Shown: positions 21,021-37,150 of the stretch, one piece after another | How positions within the stretch are numbered: position 1 is the first letter of the stretch | Layout of the letters: each line of letters begins with the position of its first letter | Source: Coffea arabica | Lineage: Eukaryota; Streptophyta; Magnoliopsida; Gentianales; Rubiaceae | Direction of reading: 5' to 3' | Assembly: GCF_036785885.1 (NCBI RefSeq) | Contig: NC_092317.1 | Span: 1,614,501-1,678,500, forward strand | Length of the DNA stretch: 64,000 nt | Position numbers and translations under genes: made by a program | The notes under the pieces: model-generated | What the model was told of the DNA's origin: nothing | Seen by the model: only the letters and a program-made list of their open reading frames with translations | Databases searched by the model: none

Positions 21021-21484
21021 GAGCTAGAAAAAAGAGTAGACTGGCGTGATTGGAGGAGAAGATCTCAGGTGCCTCAGCGCACAAGTGACAGGTTGAACTT
21101 TGAAGGCATGGTTTTGCCATTTACTTTAACAGATAGCGCTTTTTAACGACTTACTCGACTGAACCACGCTTAATATAGAAAGATTGCTAAAGTTTCCGAG
21201 AACCCGATATCTCGCACCGAGGGTGTCACGACTTCCAGTTCCAGGGGGTGAGCCTTCTTGGTGCCCAAGAACATCGCCGACTAGCACATAAACCGACCAC
21301 GACCACGACCACGATTTTAGCTACAACCACCCTTCTGCTACACCAATTCTCCTCCAAAATCCAAAGTCGAAAGGTTTCCCCTCTATTTTTCTGTTTTAGA
21401 TTCTCCTCTTAATCCTACAAATTAACCTTCATTTTCCTCTTAATTGAACCACACCCGCACCGGTTCCAGAGAGTCACCAGCAGC
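21021..21484 (+). promoter_or_regulatory. Presumed promoter and 5' UTR of the RH20-like gene
   Basis: The 460 bp before the RH20 start codon. The last 150 bp are pyrimidine-rich (CCTCTATTTTTCTG, TCCTCTTAATC), as in many plant leaders. A GACCAC repeat occurs near 21295-21314. No TATA box can be named with confidence. Confidence 0.35.
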
Positions 21485-25860
<4,376 letters not shown>

Positions 25861-26224
25861 GGATGCTGGGATAGAGGTCAGATCACTTTCAACAGAGAGC
25901 AGTGAAAGCGCACACAATTATTTAGAATCTCATCTGTTCAAAAACTGATGAGCTGGTTTTTCCTGTATGTAATATTTGTCAGACAGGTTGTAAGAAATAA
26001 TTTAGATCATGGTTGGTGTTGGGGCATCATGTAGGATTGATCGTAGCCATGTAGAAATAGAGAATTACTTCGTTACAGTTTTTTTTTTTTTTTTTTGGTA
26101 CTTTTTAATTGGTGGTAAGACGTTACAGTTTCGTACCTTCCGTACAAGATTTTCGTGTGGTAGGCCGCTGATTTTTTCTATCCTCTCACCATTACTGATT
26201 TTACTGATTTTAAAGTAGAATGAA
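25861..26224. other. 3' flank of the RH20-like gene
   Basis: Presumed 3' UTR directly after the stop codon, then AT-rich DNA with a T run at about 26080-26097. No separate feature is supported. Confidence 0.4.
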
Positions 26225-26360
26225 TTTGGATAGGAATTATTTACTTACATTATAAATATATATATTTCAGTATATTTTTTTAATCATTTATTATTTCACA
26301 TACATTATATCGCAAAAAGTAATATAGTAATTGTTTTAAATAATCTTCTATCTAATCTTA
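26225..26360. mobile_element. MITE, CACATACATCACA-core family, diverged copy F
   Basis: Left TTTGGATAGGAATTATTTAC, core TTTCACATACATTATATCGC, AAAAAGTAATATAGTAATTG and right TAATCTTCTATCTAATC. Both ends are degraded, but the order of blocks matches copies B, D and H. Confidence 0.55.
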
Positions 26361-27234
26361 GAACATTTCTCTGGCAGGGGGAGACCAAAAAAGAAAAAAA
26401 GAAAAGAAACTACTTAGATCTCTTGATTATTGGGAGTTATTTTTATTTTTGTTTTGGTGGCAAGTTTTGTTATTAAACTTGTATTAAAGTCTTGATCATC
26501 TTAACGGGGCAAAAGATTGGAAGGGAGGTATTTTCAAGCTTCAGATTAACTTGAGCAATTTGCTTTGTTGGTTGACTTGATTTCTTAGCCTTATTACCTT
26601 GCTTCAGATTACTTAAGAATCACTACTATAACAACTCCCACAGGGCGCAACCATGGATTATAATTTTATTATATTTCATAACGTATAATAAAATTTAGTA
26701 TATACTAAGTCATAAAATACAATAACGCTAGGTGAATGTACACCAAATCATGGAAATTAAGATAATTTGATAAGAGTCTAACATCAGTGCCAATTACACC
26801 TAAATCTAGTCCTACTTTACTCCATTTTTTAGAACTTCACCATGTCCAAACTTGGAACTAGTATTTTGGTACCGCTATTATTAGTACTTTAGTACTAGCA
26901 CAACAAATAGCTGACCTTAAAAAAAAAAAAAAAAAAACTACAATATGGGTTTTGATAAGCAACTGAAAATGGAATCCTGCGACGTCGTTTGAGGGTTAAC
27001 AAACCACCGAGTAACTGTTATATGTGATACAAAAATGGCGGCGGCTGGCCAGTGGCCACACACTTGCTCTGTAGAGTTAGAGTACCGTCGTCGAACGGTG
27101 GTGTTCCCGTCCGCGAGACTGGAAAACGAGACCGAAATAGATGAAACTCCAGAGAGAGCATTATTACTACGGGCGATAAGTAGTACTAAAAGAGTATCGA
27201 ATCATCCTCTCACACTTCCACAATCACGGTAACA
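26361..27234. other. Intergenic and presumed promoter of the small membrane protein gene
   Basis: AT-rich DNA with an A run at 26920-26937. The last 200 bp are more GC-rich and probably contain the leader of the gene that starts at 27235. A short open frame at 27035-27232 shows no family features and is read as leader sequence. Confidence 0.4.
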
Positions 27235-30052
27235 ATGGGAGGCGAAGGTCCCAAGCTATATACCAATAAACCCAAGAAAGGTACCATCGGATTAACCACC
27301 ACCATCATCATCATCATCGATCATTTGTTACTCTGTCAGCCTTTTTAATATTGTGATACATATTTAGGTACTGATTGTTTAGTTTTTGGCCCTTTACAAA
27401 CTGATCATCAGCATTCGTACTACCCTTTCACCGCAAGTTCTGGGATAATATTATATTAGTAGTATTGGGTTTTTTCGTATATTCTGTTGGGAGTTGTGGT
27501 TTGCATTTTGGCTTGAGACTTAGAATACAGATACTAATTAAGTTGAATTATAATTTTGAATGCAACAGCGCAATCGAAGCAACACAAGCACCAGCAGCAT
27601 CAACCATCCTCATCCATGGCGTCGTCAACCCCACCTGGGTCTGCAGCAGCAGCAGCAGCTCCTCCGCTGCCCAAGGAATCGTTCATTAGGCGCAACAAGT
27701 TCATTTGGCCTCTTCTCTTGGCCGTCAATTTCACTGTTGGAGGTTGGTCTTCCCCTGTTTCTCTTTCTTTTAAACTCTTCTAAATTTGCACTACCATTTT
27801 GGTGCTTATATGTGTTTGATAATTTATTGCCATCTGATTTGCTTCAATTCGATAAGTTAGCACTGTCTTGGATCTTTTTCCCCAATAGCTTAATCTTGAT
27901 TTGATCTCAACCAGTGTTGCTCACCAAATCATGCTGCAAATTATTTTGGATTCGGAAATCTGGGCTACTGTAAAAAAAAAAAAAATCTTTGCTGTTTGGA
28001 ACGGCTTTTTGTACACAGTCTACATGATGACTCTATTTTCATAGTGCCTAGTCACTGGGACTGTTAGGACAAAAACCGTTCTTGTCAAATTGTAAGTTTT
28101 TAGATTTTTGAGGGTCTCAAGAGGGTACGTCAAATGTTTTGTCTTGGAAAGAACTCCAAATCCTATACTATTTGTTTTTGCAGTTAAGTAGACTGGAGTT
28201 TTGGTTCGTTAATTAGTTTCAATCTTTTGATTTATGTTACTTTTTGGGCTTATTTATATGCCAAACTTGTATTTTTACTTCTTTTATGTGAATGATACAG
28301 AGATATCATGATTCATGTCTGTTGAAGACTCATTCTCGAGTAAATACCAAAAGCCTGGGTCCAATCCATCTTTCATTTTGGAGTAAGACATTTCACCTGC
28401 TTAATGTAGTAACCCTCTTATTGATAAACTACAGGAGATCACTTCTCCCCGTATTGATTAACTGATCAACCCATTTCACTCCAGTGGAATAATATTAAAT
28501 GCCACTTTTCATTTTTTTCTTTTTTTTCCTCCTCTCTCTCTCTAGTTTTGGCTCTTCGTCCTCTATAGTCATCATTAAATCTCGTAAATATTGTACATTT
28601 CTTACATGAATTAGATATATTTATACCTTCTTTGAGATCTTAGGTTCTCTTTTTGGGGCTTTTGTTCCTAGTATGCCACTAAATTACAGTGAAAATTTCG
28701 ATCATCCTCGAACAGTGATGACAACTGAAAAATGGATAGCTGAATCCAACTCTTTTGGGGTTCTAACTACTCCTTTTGCTGCTGTCCCTGACAGTATCAC
28801 AGTGGAAGAGCCCTCAATTGAGATTTGCTGCAGAAATTTTTTTGTTTCTTAACTATTTAGTAGCTTTGATTTGACAAAAACCAAATACCAATAGAACGAA
28901 TCAAAATTAGGACCCTGTGAAACATTTTTGGTGTGTATGTCTATTCTAAGATTAGGGATTAGATAAGGTTCAACCTAGATGACATGCTGGGCAGCTTTTT
29001 GGTGGGAAGGGAAATAGAGGGGGATGGGGTGAAGAAAAGAGAAGTGCATGTATTTGATTGGGGCTTTGAGATAATGTATGAACGTCTACTTGTATCCCTC
29101 AAGTAAAATGAAATAGACATCTTTTAAGCGCTGAAAGTGTGAGAAAACTGGTGCAAATTCATCCTCCCTTGCATCCGGTGAAGAAAAACACGTGACACCT
29201 TAATGCTGTGTTTTTTTTTTTTTTAATATAAGAAAAGGGTGAGGAAGTAGAAGCGTTAACTTTTGATGCACAGATTACAGTAAGGAAAATCCTCCTTGTT
29301 CTAGAAACTTTATCCTGCTCCATCATAGTACATGGTTTTTGGCTAGGGTAATAGCACTTTCCATCTGTTATATTCTATGTACTATCTATTCAGCTCATTA
29401 CCTGGTCAGAAGCGTTTCATAATTTTGATGATGTAGTCAGATGAAGTGTTACAGGGTTTCTATATCTGTATCCTATAAATGCTATTCCTAATTATTAGTA
29501 GTTTACAATTTTGATCAGATAACATATTGGTGAATTTTTTATGAAAGCCTTCACCAATTCAATCTTGATCCCCGTCTGTTTTTGTGGTTTCTTAAAGCTT
29601 CTCAGTGCCGTCTGGACCATTTTAGCTATTATCTGATCGTCTTAATGCTTGAATTATGAAATGACAGCTCTATCATGACTCGACTGACTTGATCCCAATT
29701 GTAACTTGTCTTACTGATTTTATGCTTCAATTGTGTAGCTTATCTTTTCATGAGGACGAAAAAGAAAGATGGGGTTGAAGAGGCTGAAGTGCCTAATGTT
29801 GCTCCAGCCTCTGTTGCAACCACTGCTACAACTACTACAGTTACTGAGAAGCCATTGGTCACTTCACCCGTCATAGAACCTCCAAAGCCACGAGAACCAA
29901 TTCCTGAGAATGAGCAGCGGGAGTTGTACAAGTGGATGTTAGAAGAGAAAAGAAAATCGAAGCCAAAAGATCCTGAAGAGAAAAAGCGCATTGATGAGGA
30001 GAAAGCCCTTCTCAAGCAGTTTATTCGAGCCAAATCCATCCCTAGTTTGTAA
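27235..30052 (+). CDS. Conserved plant single-pass membrane protein of unknown function (At1g55160-like)
   Basis: Three exons, 27235-27280, 27569-27742 and 29739-30052, all GT-AG, give 177 residues. The protein starts MGGEGPKLYTNKPKKAQ, has a Gln/His- and Ser/Pro/Ala-rich stretch, then a basic patch (SFIRRNKFIWPLLLAVNFTV), a single transmembrane segment at about residues 58-75 ending AYLFMRTKKK, and a charged tail with KPREPIPENEQRELYKWMLE and ending KALLKQFIRAKSIPSL. The arrangement fits a small membrane-anchored plant protein; databases have called the Arabidopsis relative a WAS/WASL-interacting-like protein, a name without functional support that I know of. Intron 2 is about 2 kb, long for such a small gene. 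Function is not known to me and none is proposed. Confidence 0.85.
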
Positions 30053-30989
30053 ATACACAAATATTTGACAGTTTTAAATTTCATAGGTCCAGGTTACTTC
30101 TTGTTTATTCTGTTCGATATGTCATGGACCAGCTCGGAATTATGCTGTAAGCAAGCTAACTACGCTCTTTCTCGTATTCGCTAAATCTCCTGGCTTTAAA
30201 TACGGTCAATGTGAATATCTTTGAACCTCCAATATAATGGTCCTAAAACTTTGCTCGTGTAAAACAGCTTATGCTGAGCCGCGCGGATGACACATTTTCT
30301 TTCCAACTGTTGTGATTGCTTTTCTTTGTATTTTTAAATGTTTTTCAATTTTAAAATGTTGGATTAGAAACGCTTGCGTGACGATTTGCTTTTAATTAGG
30401 CATCCAGTATGTGAGGCTTGAGTGCTGCTTTACTCATCTTACAAAGAAATTATCTTTCTTGATCTGTTTAAAAGCCTCGCCGATCACAGAGATTGCTCAC
30501 GCTAATGATATCATTACATGCAGATATGCTTTAGAAGCTTAAACATTGCCTGGTATGGTATAAATTTTGCAATGATTTGATGCATGAGCTTTTTGGAAGT
30601 TTCGTTTCTGTTTTAAGAATTTTGTTTCTCTTTAATAGGGATCTCTAACAAGGAAGAAAACATACAGCCAGCCCCGATCATATCCAGTATATGGGCAACC
30701 GCTTCAAGAACAAATTCTACTTGAGAGGTGATTTTCAAAAGCTAACCTAAAGAAAACACACAATTTCCTATTAGGATAGGGACAGGGGACAGCACAACCC
30801 TTCATCGGAGTTTCCACAACCATCCAACAACAATCATGTAGCTATGGACTCTGACCGCCTTCGATGATGCCTTTGATCTTGTTTTAAAGAATATACAGAG
30901 AGGGTACGATTTAATTCCCATAAGCTTCAGTCAAATAGGAGCATCAAAAAAAAAAAAATTTCGTGCCTACTCATCCTAATATACAAATC
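30053..30989. other. 3' flank, no further gene recognised
   Basis: Presumed 3' UTR followed by unrecognised AT-rich DNA. No transposon ends seen. Confidence 0.4.
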
Positions 30990-31120
30990 ATGCTTGGACA
31001 AAAGGATGAACATTTACTTTTTAAAATTTTTTTATTTTACATATATCATATCATAAAGAAAGAAGTGCTACAATAATTTTTGTTCGAAAACGCCCTAAAA
31101 AAAATATCCAAACGGGCTCT
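30990..31120. mobile_element. MITE, CACATACATCACA-core family, diverged copy G
   Basis: Left GCTTGGACAAAAGGATGAAC, core TTTTACATATATCATATCAT, AGTGCTACAATAATTTTTGT and right AAATATCCAAACGGGCTC. Only the right end retains the ATCCAAAC terminus. Confidence 0.5.
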
Positions 31121-32525
31121 CAAAAGTACACTAGTACTAGAGAGACACAAGAGTAAAATCAAGAGATTGTGGCGAGGAATTTGATGCAATGATGACAGAG
31201 GGCTAAAGCACTGGACCGTTGCATTACGAAATCTGAGGCAAGTTGGACCCGAGTAAAGGTGTCAAAAGGAATGTTTTGAGAGATGGAACTTAACATAAAA
31301 AAATACAAAGGCAAACAGGAAGACGAAGAGGGCCAACCACCTTCGAAGTAGAATGTGGGATGGATCTGGACAGCAGTGAACAAGAGGCGTTGAATTGAAA
31401 GCCATTATTCCATTGATAGTATTAAGAAATATCAGTCTCCAGTCTCCAATAAGGAGGAGGATGGTTCGTGGGTCATAGTACCAACTTTTAGTCATCTCCT
31501 GCGGCGTTGGGCTCTCCTGCTTGTTACGTCACTCGTAACAAAAGCAAATGCAATCGCAATCTAAATCTATATCGATGACTTCTATATATTTCCTCCTTTG
31601 CCTTTGCTTCATCGATTTTATTTTATTTTTTTTAAAGGAACAAATTAACTCTGGTGCAATAGCATATTTTGAACAAAAAAGTAAATTAGGGAAGCCACTC
31701 GAGGCATTTTTAAGACATATTATACATATAGTACTACATACGTTGGATGGAAATGAAAGTAACATAAGACTATACATAAGGGGTGGTTGGGTTGGTGGGT
31801 GTTGTGCGTGTTTTTGTGTGGCTTGCTTGGATCATTGGATATGGGTGTGGGGGGGGGGGGGGGGGGGGGGGGAGAGACGATGATGGACAAAAGCTGAGGC
31901 AGAGATGATGATGATGGAGAATGTGTTGGATTTATTGAATCTCACATGAATGCACGAGAGCCCAGCGGCTGGTATTGAAACAAACAAAAAACAAAGGGTC
32001 GCTCAACCCACTGTGCCACGAGGCAATCAATGATGGACGTGGGGACTTCTTAGCTTTGTTTATTCTCCATTTCTACCCTAACAAAATCCTTCATTACGCC
32101 TACTAAGAATTCTGTGTTGACATGCCTTCTGATGGGAAGGTTCTTTAATCACATTATTAATTATTGTGTATAAAGCTGGTCCAATTTATAAAATGTACGG
32201 GCTAACTCCCTTCAAATTTCAGTTTAAAAGAAGTGTGATTGTGAGGTTTCGAATCCGAAACTCTCACTTCACTTGAATAACTTGATTATTATGTGACAAC
32301 AAAGTGCAGTTCTAATGTAAAAATTCTTTACTTGTAACCAGTAAATTACTTCCCTTGTAATCATTATGATTCTGCTTCATTTAGAGGGTTCACAAGAAGG
32401 TGTAATAAACCCTATTCTCTACTTGTCATCAACAATTTTTGTGTCAACAAAAAATTCTAACATCACGCAGTGAAGACTGAAGAGCCTGCATGATCATGTG
32501 AATTTGATTCATGAAGTTATGATTA
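31121..32525. other. Intergenic with a long G run
   Basis: A run of 24 G at 31849-31872 interrupts otherwise AT-rich DNA. The string GGTTTCGAATCCGAAAC near 32247-32263 looks like a pol III B box, but no A tail or duplication supports a SINE. No gene seen. Confidence 0.4.
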
Positions 32526-32940
32526 GGGCTGTAATCGAACTGAACTGCTCGCGAGCAGCGTGGTCAAAAACTTGACTCGGACTCGAGATGATCGAGTTCG
32601 AGTCAAGTTCGAGTAAATCGATAAGTCGAGCAAATCGAGTTCGAGTATCCAGATGCAATGTTCAAAGGCTCGTTGAGTCTTATCGAGCTTTTTAATTTTA
32701 ATTTTTAATATATTATTATTATGAAATTACTCTTATGTCCAAAAGAGTGGTTGAATTTACGAAATATTTCAGATCGTATGAAAATTTTCTGACTCGAGCT
32801 CGATAAGGTTCGCATTGACTTGAGCTCGAGTTCTGTGAGCAATGCATCGAGTTCGAACTTGAGTTTCAATATCCTTCTTACATGTCGAGTCGAACTTGAG
32901 TATGGCGATATTCGAACTCGATTCGACTCGATTACATTCC
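32526..32940. mobile_element. MITE rich in TCGAG motifs
   Basis: A 415-bp block with inverted ends GGGCTGTAATCGAACTGAAC and (complement of the right end) GGAATGTAATCGAGTCGAAT, flanked on both sides by TA. The interior is packed with TCGAGTTCGAG-type words in both orientations around a central AT-rich part. No open frame of interest. This TAATCGAG-ended group is widespread in dicots; the superfamily is not certain. Confidence 0.75.
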
Positions 32941-33074
32941 TAGTTAAGATGCAATGAATTGATCTTGGCTTAGCTAGCATTTCTTTTTCTTTATTTTTGA
33001 GAGCGATTCTCATGTCTTTTCTGGTGCATGCAGTTGCCCCTAACTAGATACAGCTCGTTGTATGGCATGGTTAC

Positions 33075-33547
33075 TGCGGAGGCCCCGTCCTGGGTCTAGA
33101 CAAGTGGCAGCTCGGGAAGGTCGGAGTTGGGCCTGGACCCCAGGCCCCTGACAACCGTCCTGGGGCAAACCACTACTAGGGCTCCGAGAAGCCCTGGGAA
33201 ACAATCCCGCAGAGGGCGGGAGAATCCCCCTCGGCGCGGGATTGAGACTATTTTGGGTAGGTCCCGAAACGTACGGAGGTCGGACTTACCAGCAGGTATA
33301 AATGGTACCGCACATCCGCTGCACAAGGTACGCTCACTATTCGCCAATTACTCCGGACCATTTTATTTCCCGTGAACCTCACTCACCGGAAAATTAACTT
33401 GACCGTCGGAGTGCCCTCGGGGACGACCTCGGGGCTCCCCTGTGAGATCACTCTCTTGTTCGCTTTGCAGGCTTGGGACACGCTCTTCTCATCAGCACGT
33501 CGAACTCATCAGGTTAGCTCGGTCCGGGGAAGTTCTGTGCTTTTTCA
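33075..33547 (+). repeat. 5' LTR
   Basis: 473 bp from TGCGGAGGCCCCGTCC to GTGCTTTTTCA. Compared with the 3' copy it is complete at its left end. Confidence 0.92.
33297..33303 (+). promoter_or_regulatory. TATA box of the 5' LTR
   Basis: TATAAAT in a GC-rich LTR, conserved at 37295-37301 in the 3' LTR. Likely the element promoter; transcription would start about 30 bp downstream. Confidence 0.6.
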
Positions 33548-33582
33548 GTTGGCGCCGTCTGTGGGAACGAGTAGTTGTGTTG

Positions 33583-34897
33583 ATGGCGAGAACGCGTTCC
33601 AAGTGAACCGTGAAGAACACCGATCCCGGAGCCGGCGAGGGGTCCCTGCGAATGGAGACCGAGGCGGCCCGGGGCGCCGGGGGTTCAGCCCTTTCAGGGG
33701 AACGGAGACAGCAGATCTTTCAGTTCGTGACGGAGAACCTTCCCATGCTAGAGGACATAATTCGACAAGCAAAGGAGGGGGTGAAATCGGGGGCGCACAA
33801 ACCTCCAAGGCGAAGGGGAAGGAGAGGGAATCACCTCCCGTTCCCTCGGAGGATGAGTCACGGGACCAGCCCCCTAGGAGGAAAAGGCCACGGACTCCCC
33901 CTCGACCGCGGGACCCCCCCATTGGAAGCCTGTCCGAAACGAGTTTGAGCAGATCTTGCGGCCGCAGTTGTACGAAGACAACTACACCACCTCGCCCTTT
34001 ACCTGGGAGATAAAGGACTACCCGCTACCCCGGAGGTTCAAGATCCCGAACATCGAGCTGTACGACGTCTCGACCGACCCGGAAGACCACCTCTGGGTCT
34101 TCCTGACGCACATGCGTCTGCAAACCGCTGCGGATGAAGTCCGCTGCAAAACCTTCCCCATGTTTCTGAAGGGGAAGGCCCGGCTCTGGTTCCAGGGTCT
34201 GGCACCGGGGTCCATCCGGAGTTTCCCCGAGTTGGCCAGACAGTTCGCCCCCCAGTTCGTCTCCTCGAAGACTTACTCGAAAAACGTGGCTCACCTGATG
34301 GCAATCAAGCAGAAGCCGGACGAGTCCCTGAGGAATTTCATGACCCGCTTCAACACGGAGAGCTTGCAGATCAGGGACAAGGACGAAAAGGTGGTCATGG
34401 CTGCCTTTATGAACGGGCTTAGGGCGGATGAGCTCTTCTACAAGCTCGTCGAGAAGACTCCTGGAGACCTGGAGGAGCTCTTGACCAGGGCGCACAGAGC
34501 CGCTAATACGGAGGAGGCTGCTCGCCTGAAGAGAGAGTCAGATCGGGAGCTCGGAGATCGGAGAGGACGGGGAAACCCCCCCGAGAACAAGGACGACCCG
34601 GCCAAGAAGAATGTTTTCGACCGGCTCTCAAAGGAGAAAGCCCCAGCTCAGCCGCCGCTTCCGGAAAAAGGCTACACCCCCCTAACTCGGCCCAGAGCCC
34701 AAATTCTGGCCGTCATGGAGGCGGAGGGTCTAGGGGAACGGCCACCTAAGATGGGGACACCCCGGAACAAGAGAAATCAGGACCGGTACTGTGCCTTCCA
34801 CCGTGATGTTGGGCATGATATGGAGGGGTGTTGTGCCCTGCGAAAGGAGATCGAAGATCTGATCCAGCACGGCTTCCTGGCGCGATTCGTGCGTTAA
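33583..34897 (+). pseudogene. Tat-type gag, broken
   Basis: The structural gag region of the LTR element. The likely start at 33583 (MARTRSK) meets TGA at 33604-33606. The same frame resumes with RRQQIFQFVTENLPMLEDII; a Pro/Arg-rich linker is readable in another frame (SPPVPSEDESRDQPPRRKRP), and after a C7 run at 33914-33920 a third frame gives the capsid part. That part runs from EFEQILRPQLYEDN through PRRFKIPNIELYD, KTFPMFLKGKARLWFQGL and DESLRNFMTRFNTESL to TAA at 34895-34897. A zinc-knuckle-like remnant CAFHRDVGHDMEGC precedes the stop. Thus one nonsense codon and at least two frame changes are present. Confidence 0.85.
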
Positions 34898-35470
34898 GGT
34901 CGACCAAGTCAGGAGCCAGGACGGGCCTACCGCGGAGACAGGGGTGAGGGCCAGCGTCGCGACCGCCCTGAGCGGCGTGACGTTTCTCGGGGCAACTCCC
35001 CCGACCAGGACACCCAGAATTTAGCAGGGGTAATAAACACTATCGCTGGGAGCCCCACGGGGAGGGGACAGCTATGCAGCTCGGGGAAGTTCAGTGCTTC
35101 TTCAGTTGGCGCCGTCTGTGGGAGCGCAGTGGACATCCTGTTTTACCGGGTGTTCAAGGAGTTCGGTTTGGAGGACGGACAGCTAACCCCGGTTCGGACA
35201 CCCCTGGTGGGCTTCACCGGACCGCCCATCAATCCGGAGGGGATGATCACCCTGATGGTCACGGTAGGGCAGGCGCCCAAATGCCGGACCATCCCCGTCA
35301 ACTTCGTGGTGGTCAAACAACAATCCCCGTACAACGTGTTCTTGGGACAGCCCGTCTTGAATACCCTTCGAACTATCCCCTCGTCTCTCCACCTCAGCGT
35401 CAAATTTCCCACCCCGGGAGGAATAACTGAGGTGCATGGGGATCCAGAGGTGGCAGAGCTTGCTACTTGG
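34898..35470 (+). pseudogene. Protease remnant with embedded U5-PBS segment
   Basis: After a linker in the gag frame (INTIAGSPTGRGQLC), about 50 bp at 35078-35127 reproduce the end of the LTR and the primer-binding site. The retropepsin-like part resumes at SAVDILFYRVFKEFGLEDGQ and continues with PVRTPLVGFTGPPI and YNVFLGQPVLNTLRTI. The expected aspartic-protease active-site start (D-T/S-G within hydrophobic context) is absent, apparently replaced by the insert. A one-base frame change at about 35455-35465 separates it from reverse transcriptase. Confidence 0.8.
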
Positions 35471-37150
35471 CAGTGCTCCGGGGACATGAGAAGGTGGTCG
35501 CCCAGACGATCAGCCTGGAACCCTACATCTCGGGGGAGGAGGCCCGACAGTTGGAAACCCAAGACGAGATCGAGGAGTTCCCCTTGAGGGAGGACAGGCC
35601 TGACCAGGTCTTCCGTATCGGTGCATCGTTACCTTCCGAGGAGAAGGAGGGTTTGAAGGCCCTGCTAAGGGAATACTCCCGGGTCTTCGCGTGGATGGTT
35701 GAGGACATGCCCGGGATCCCAACTGATCTGGTTGTCCACCACCTCAACATAGATCCTCGCTTCAAGCCAGTGAAGCAGAAGAAGAGAAGTTTCACCCCGG
35801 AGAGGAACGAGGTGATCAAGAAGGAGGTCGGCAAGCTGCTGGAATCCAAGATTATTCTGGAGGTATATTACCCGACCTGGTTAGCCAACCCGGTCCTGGT
35901 AAAGAAGGAGGACCAATCTTGGAGGATGTGCGTGGATTTCACAGATCTCAACAAGACCTGCCCAAAGGACTGCTTCCCCTTGCCGAGGATCGACAGGTTA
36001 GTAGACTCTACTGTGGGTTTTGACATTTTGTGTTTTCTGGATGCCTTCAAGGGATACCACCAGATAGAGATGGCTGAGCAGGATCGGGAAAAGACCTCCT
36101 TCATCACTGAGGAGGGGACGTACTGCTACCGGACAATGCCGTTTAGATTGAAAAACGCTGGAGCTACCTACCAGCGCCTGGTCAACAAACTATTCCAGAG
36201 TCAGATCGGCAGGAGTATGGAGGTCTACGTGGATGATATGATCGTCAAGAGTTGAACTGACCGGCAGCTCGTTCCCGACCTGAGGGAAATCCTGAACATT
36301 CTATGGGAAAGCCGGATGTGGCTGAACCCGAAGAAATGTACCTTCGGAGTTAGGTCGGGAAAGTTTCTGGGCTTTCTGGTCTCCCGAAAGGGGATCCGGC
36401 CCAACCTGGATAAGCTCCAGACCATCATGGACATGGCCCCTCCGAGGAACGTCAAAGAAGTCCAACGGCTCACGGGAAGGATGGCTATCCTGAATAGATT
36501 CCTCTCGCGCTCCGCGGTAAGGGGGCTACCCTTCTTTCGAATCCTGAAAGCACCTAAGGACTTTCAATGGACGGAGGAATACCAGAAAGCCTTCACCGAC
36601 CTAAAGGCATACCTGGCTGAGCTACCCGTTCTGACCGCTCCGGAGTAGGGAGAAACCCTGTTCCTATACTTGTCTGCTTGCAACGAGACCGTTAGTGCGA
36701 TTTTGGTGCGGGAGGATAAGGGGGCTCAAAGACCGATATACTACATCGGCCGTGCTTTACAAGAACCGGAAACGCGGTACACGCCGGCGAAAAAATTGGT
36801 CATTGCCTTGGTGCACGCGGCTCGGAAGCTCCGACCTTACTTCCAGGCCCACAACATCGTTGTCATGACGGATCAACTCTTACGTCAGATACTCACAAAA
36901 CCTGAGGTCTCGGTCAGAATGACCAAATGGACTGTCGAACTGGCCGAGCACGACATCGGCTATCAGTCTCGCACCGCTATCAAAGCTCAGGCCCTGGCAG
37001 ACTTTCTCGCCGAGGGAGCCAGTTTGTCCGTAATCGAGTCGAGCTCTTTGCCCGAGGAGGTACGGCCGGAAGAGTTTTGGGTACTATTTGTAGACGGGGC
37101 CTCAAGTAAGGAAGGGAGCGGAGCTGGGCCTGGACCCCAGGCCCCTGACA
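35465..37150 (+). pseudogene. Pol remnant: reverse transcriptase, RNase H and the start of a second RNase H
   Basis: One frame, interrupted by TGA at 36253-36255 and TAG at 36646-36648. Reverse transcriptase landmarks: KQKKRSFTPERNEVIKKEV, SWRMCVDFTDLNKTCPKD, FLDAFKGYHQI, TYCYRTMPFRLKNAGATYQR and catalytic YVDD. RNase H follows (LYLSACNETVSAILVRED, RYTPAKKLVIALVHAARKL, VVMTDQ). The second, plant-type RNase H begins WVLFVDGASSKEGSGAG and is cut off where 3' LTR sequence starts. The TGA after VKS could come from a CGA by C-to-T change. No integrase is present. Confidence 0.88.

Noticed and set aside
31849-31872. G24 run considered as a G-quadruplex control element
   Set aside because: No nearby gene start, and uninterrupted G runs are often assembly or slippage products; recorded only as a repeat.
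32247-32263. B-box-like string GGTTTCGAATCCGAAAC
   Set aside because: It is a palindromic match without an A box, tail or target duplication.
33127-33375. Open frames on both strands across the 5' LTR (also 36980-37345 in the 3' LTR)
   Set aside because: They are GC-rich LTR sequence read in both directions; identical frames in the two LTRs reflect the repeat, not a gene.
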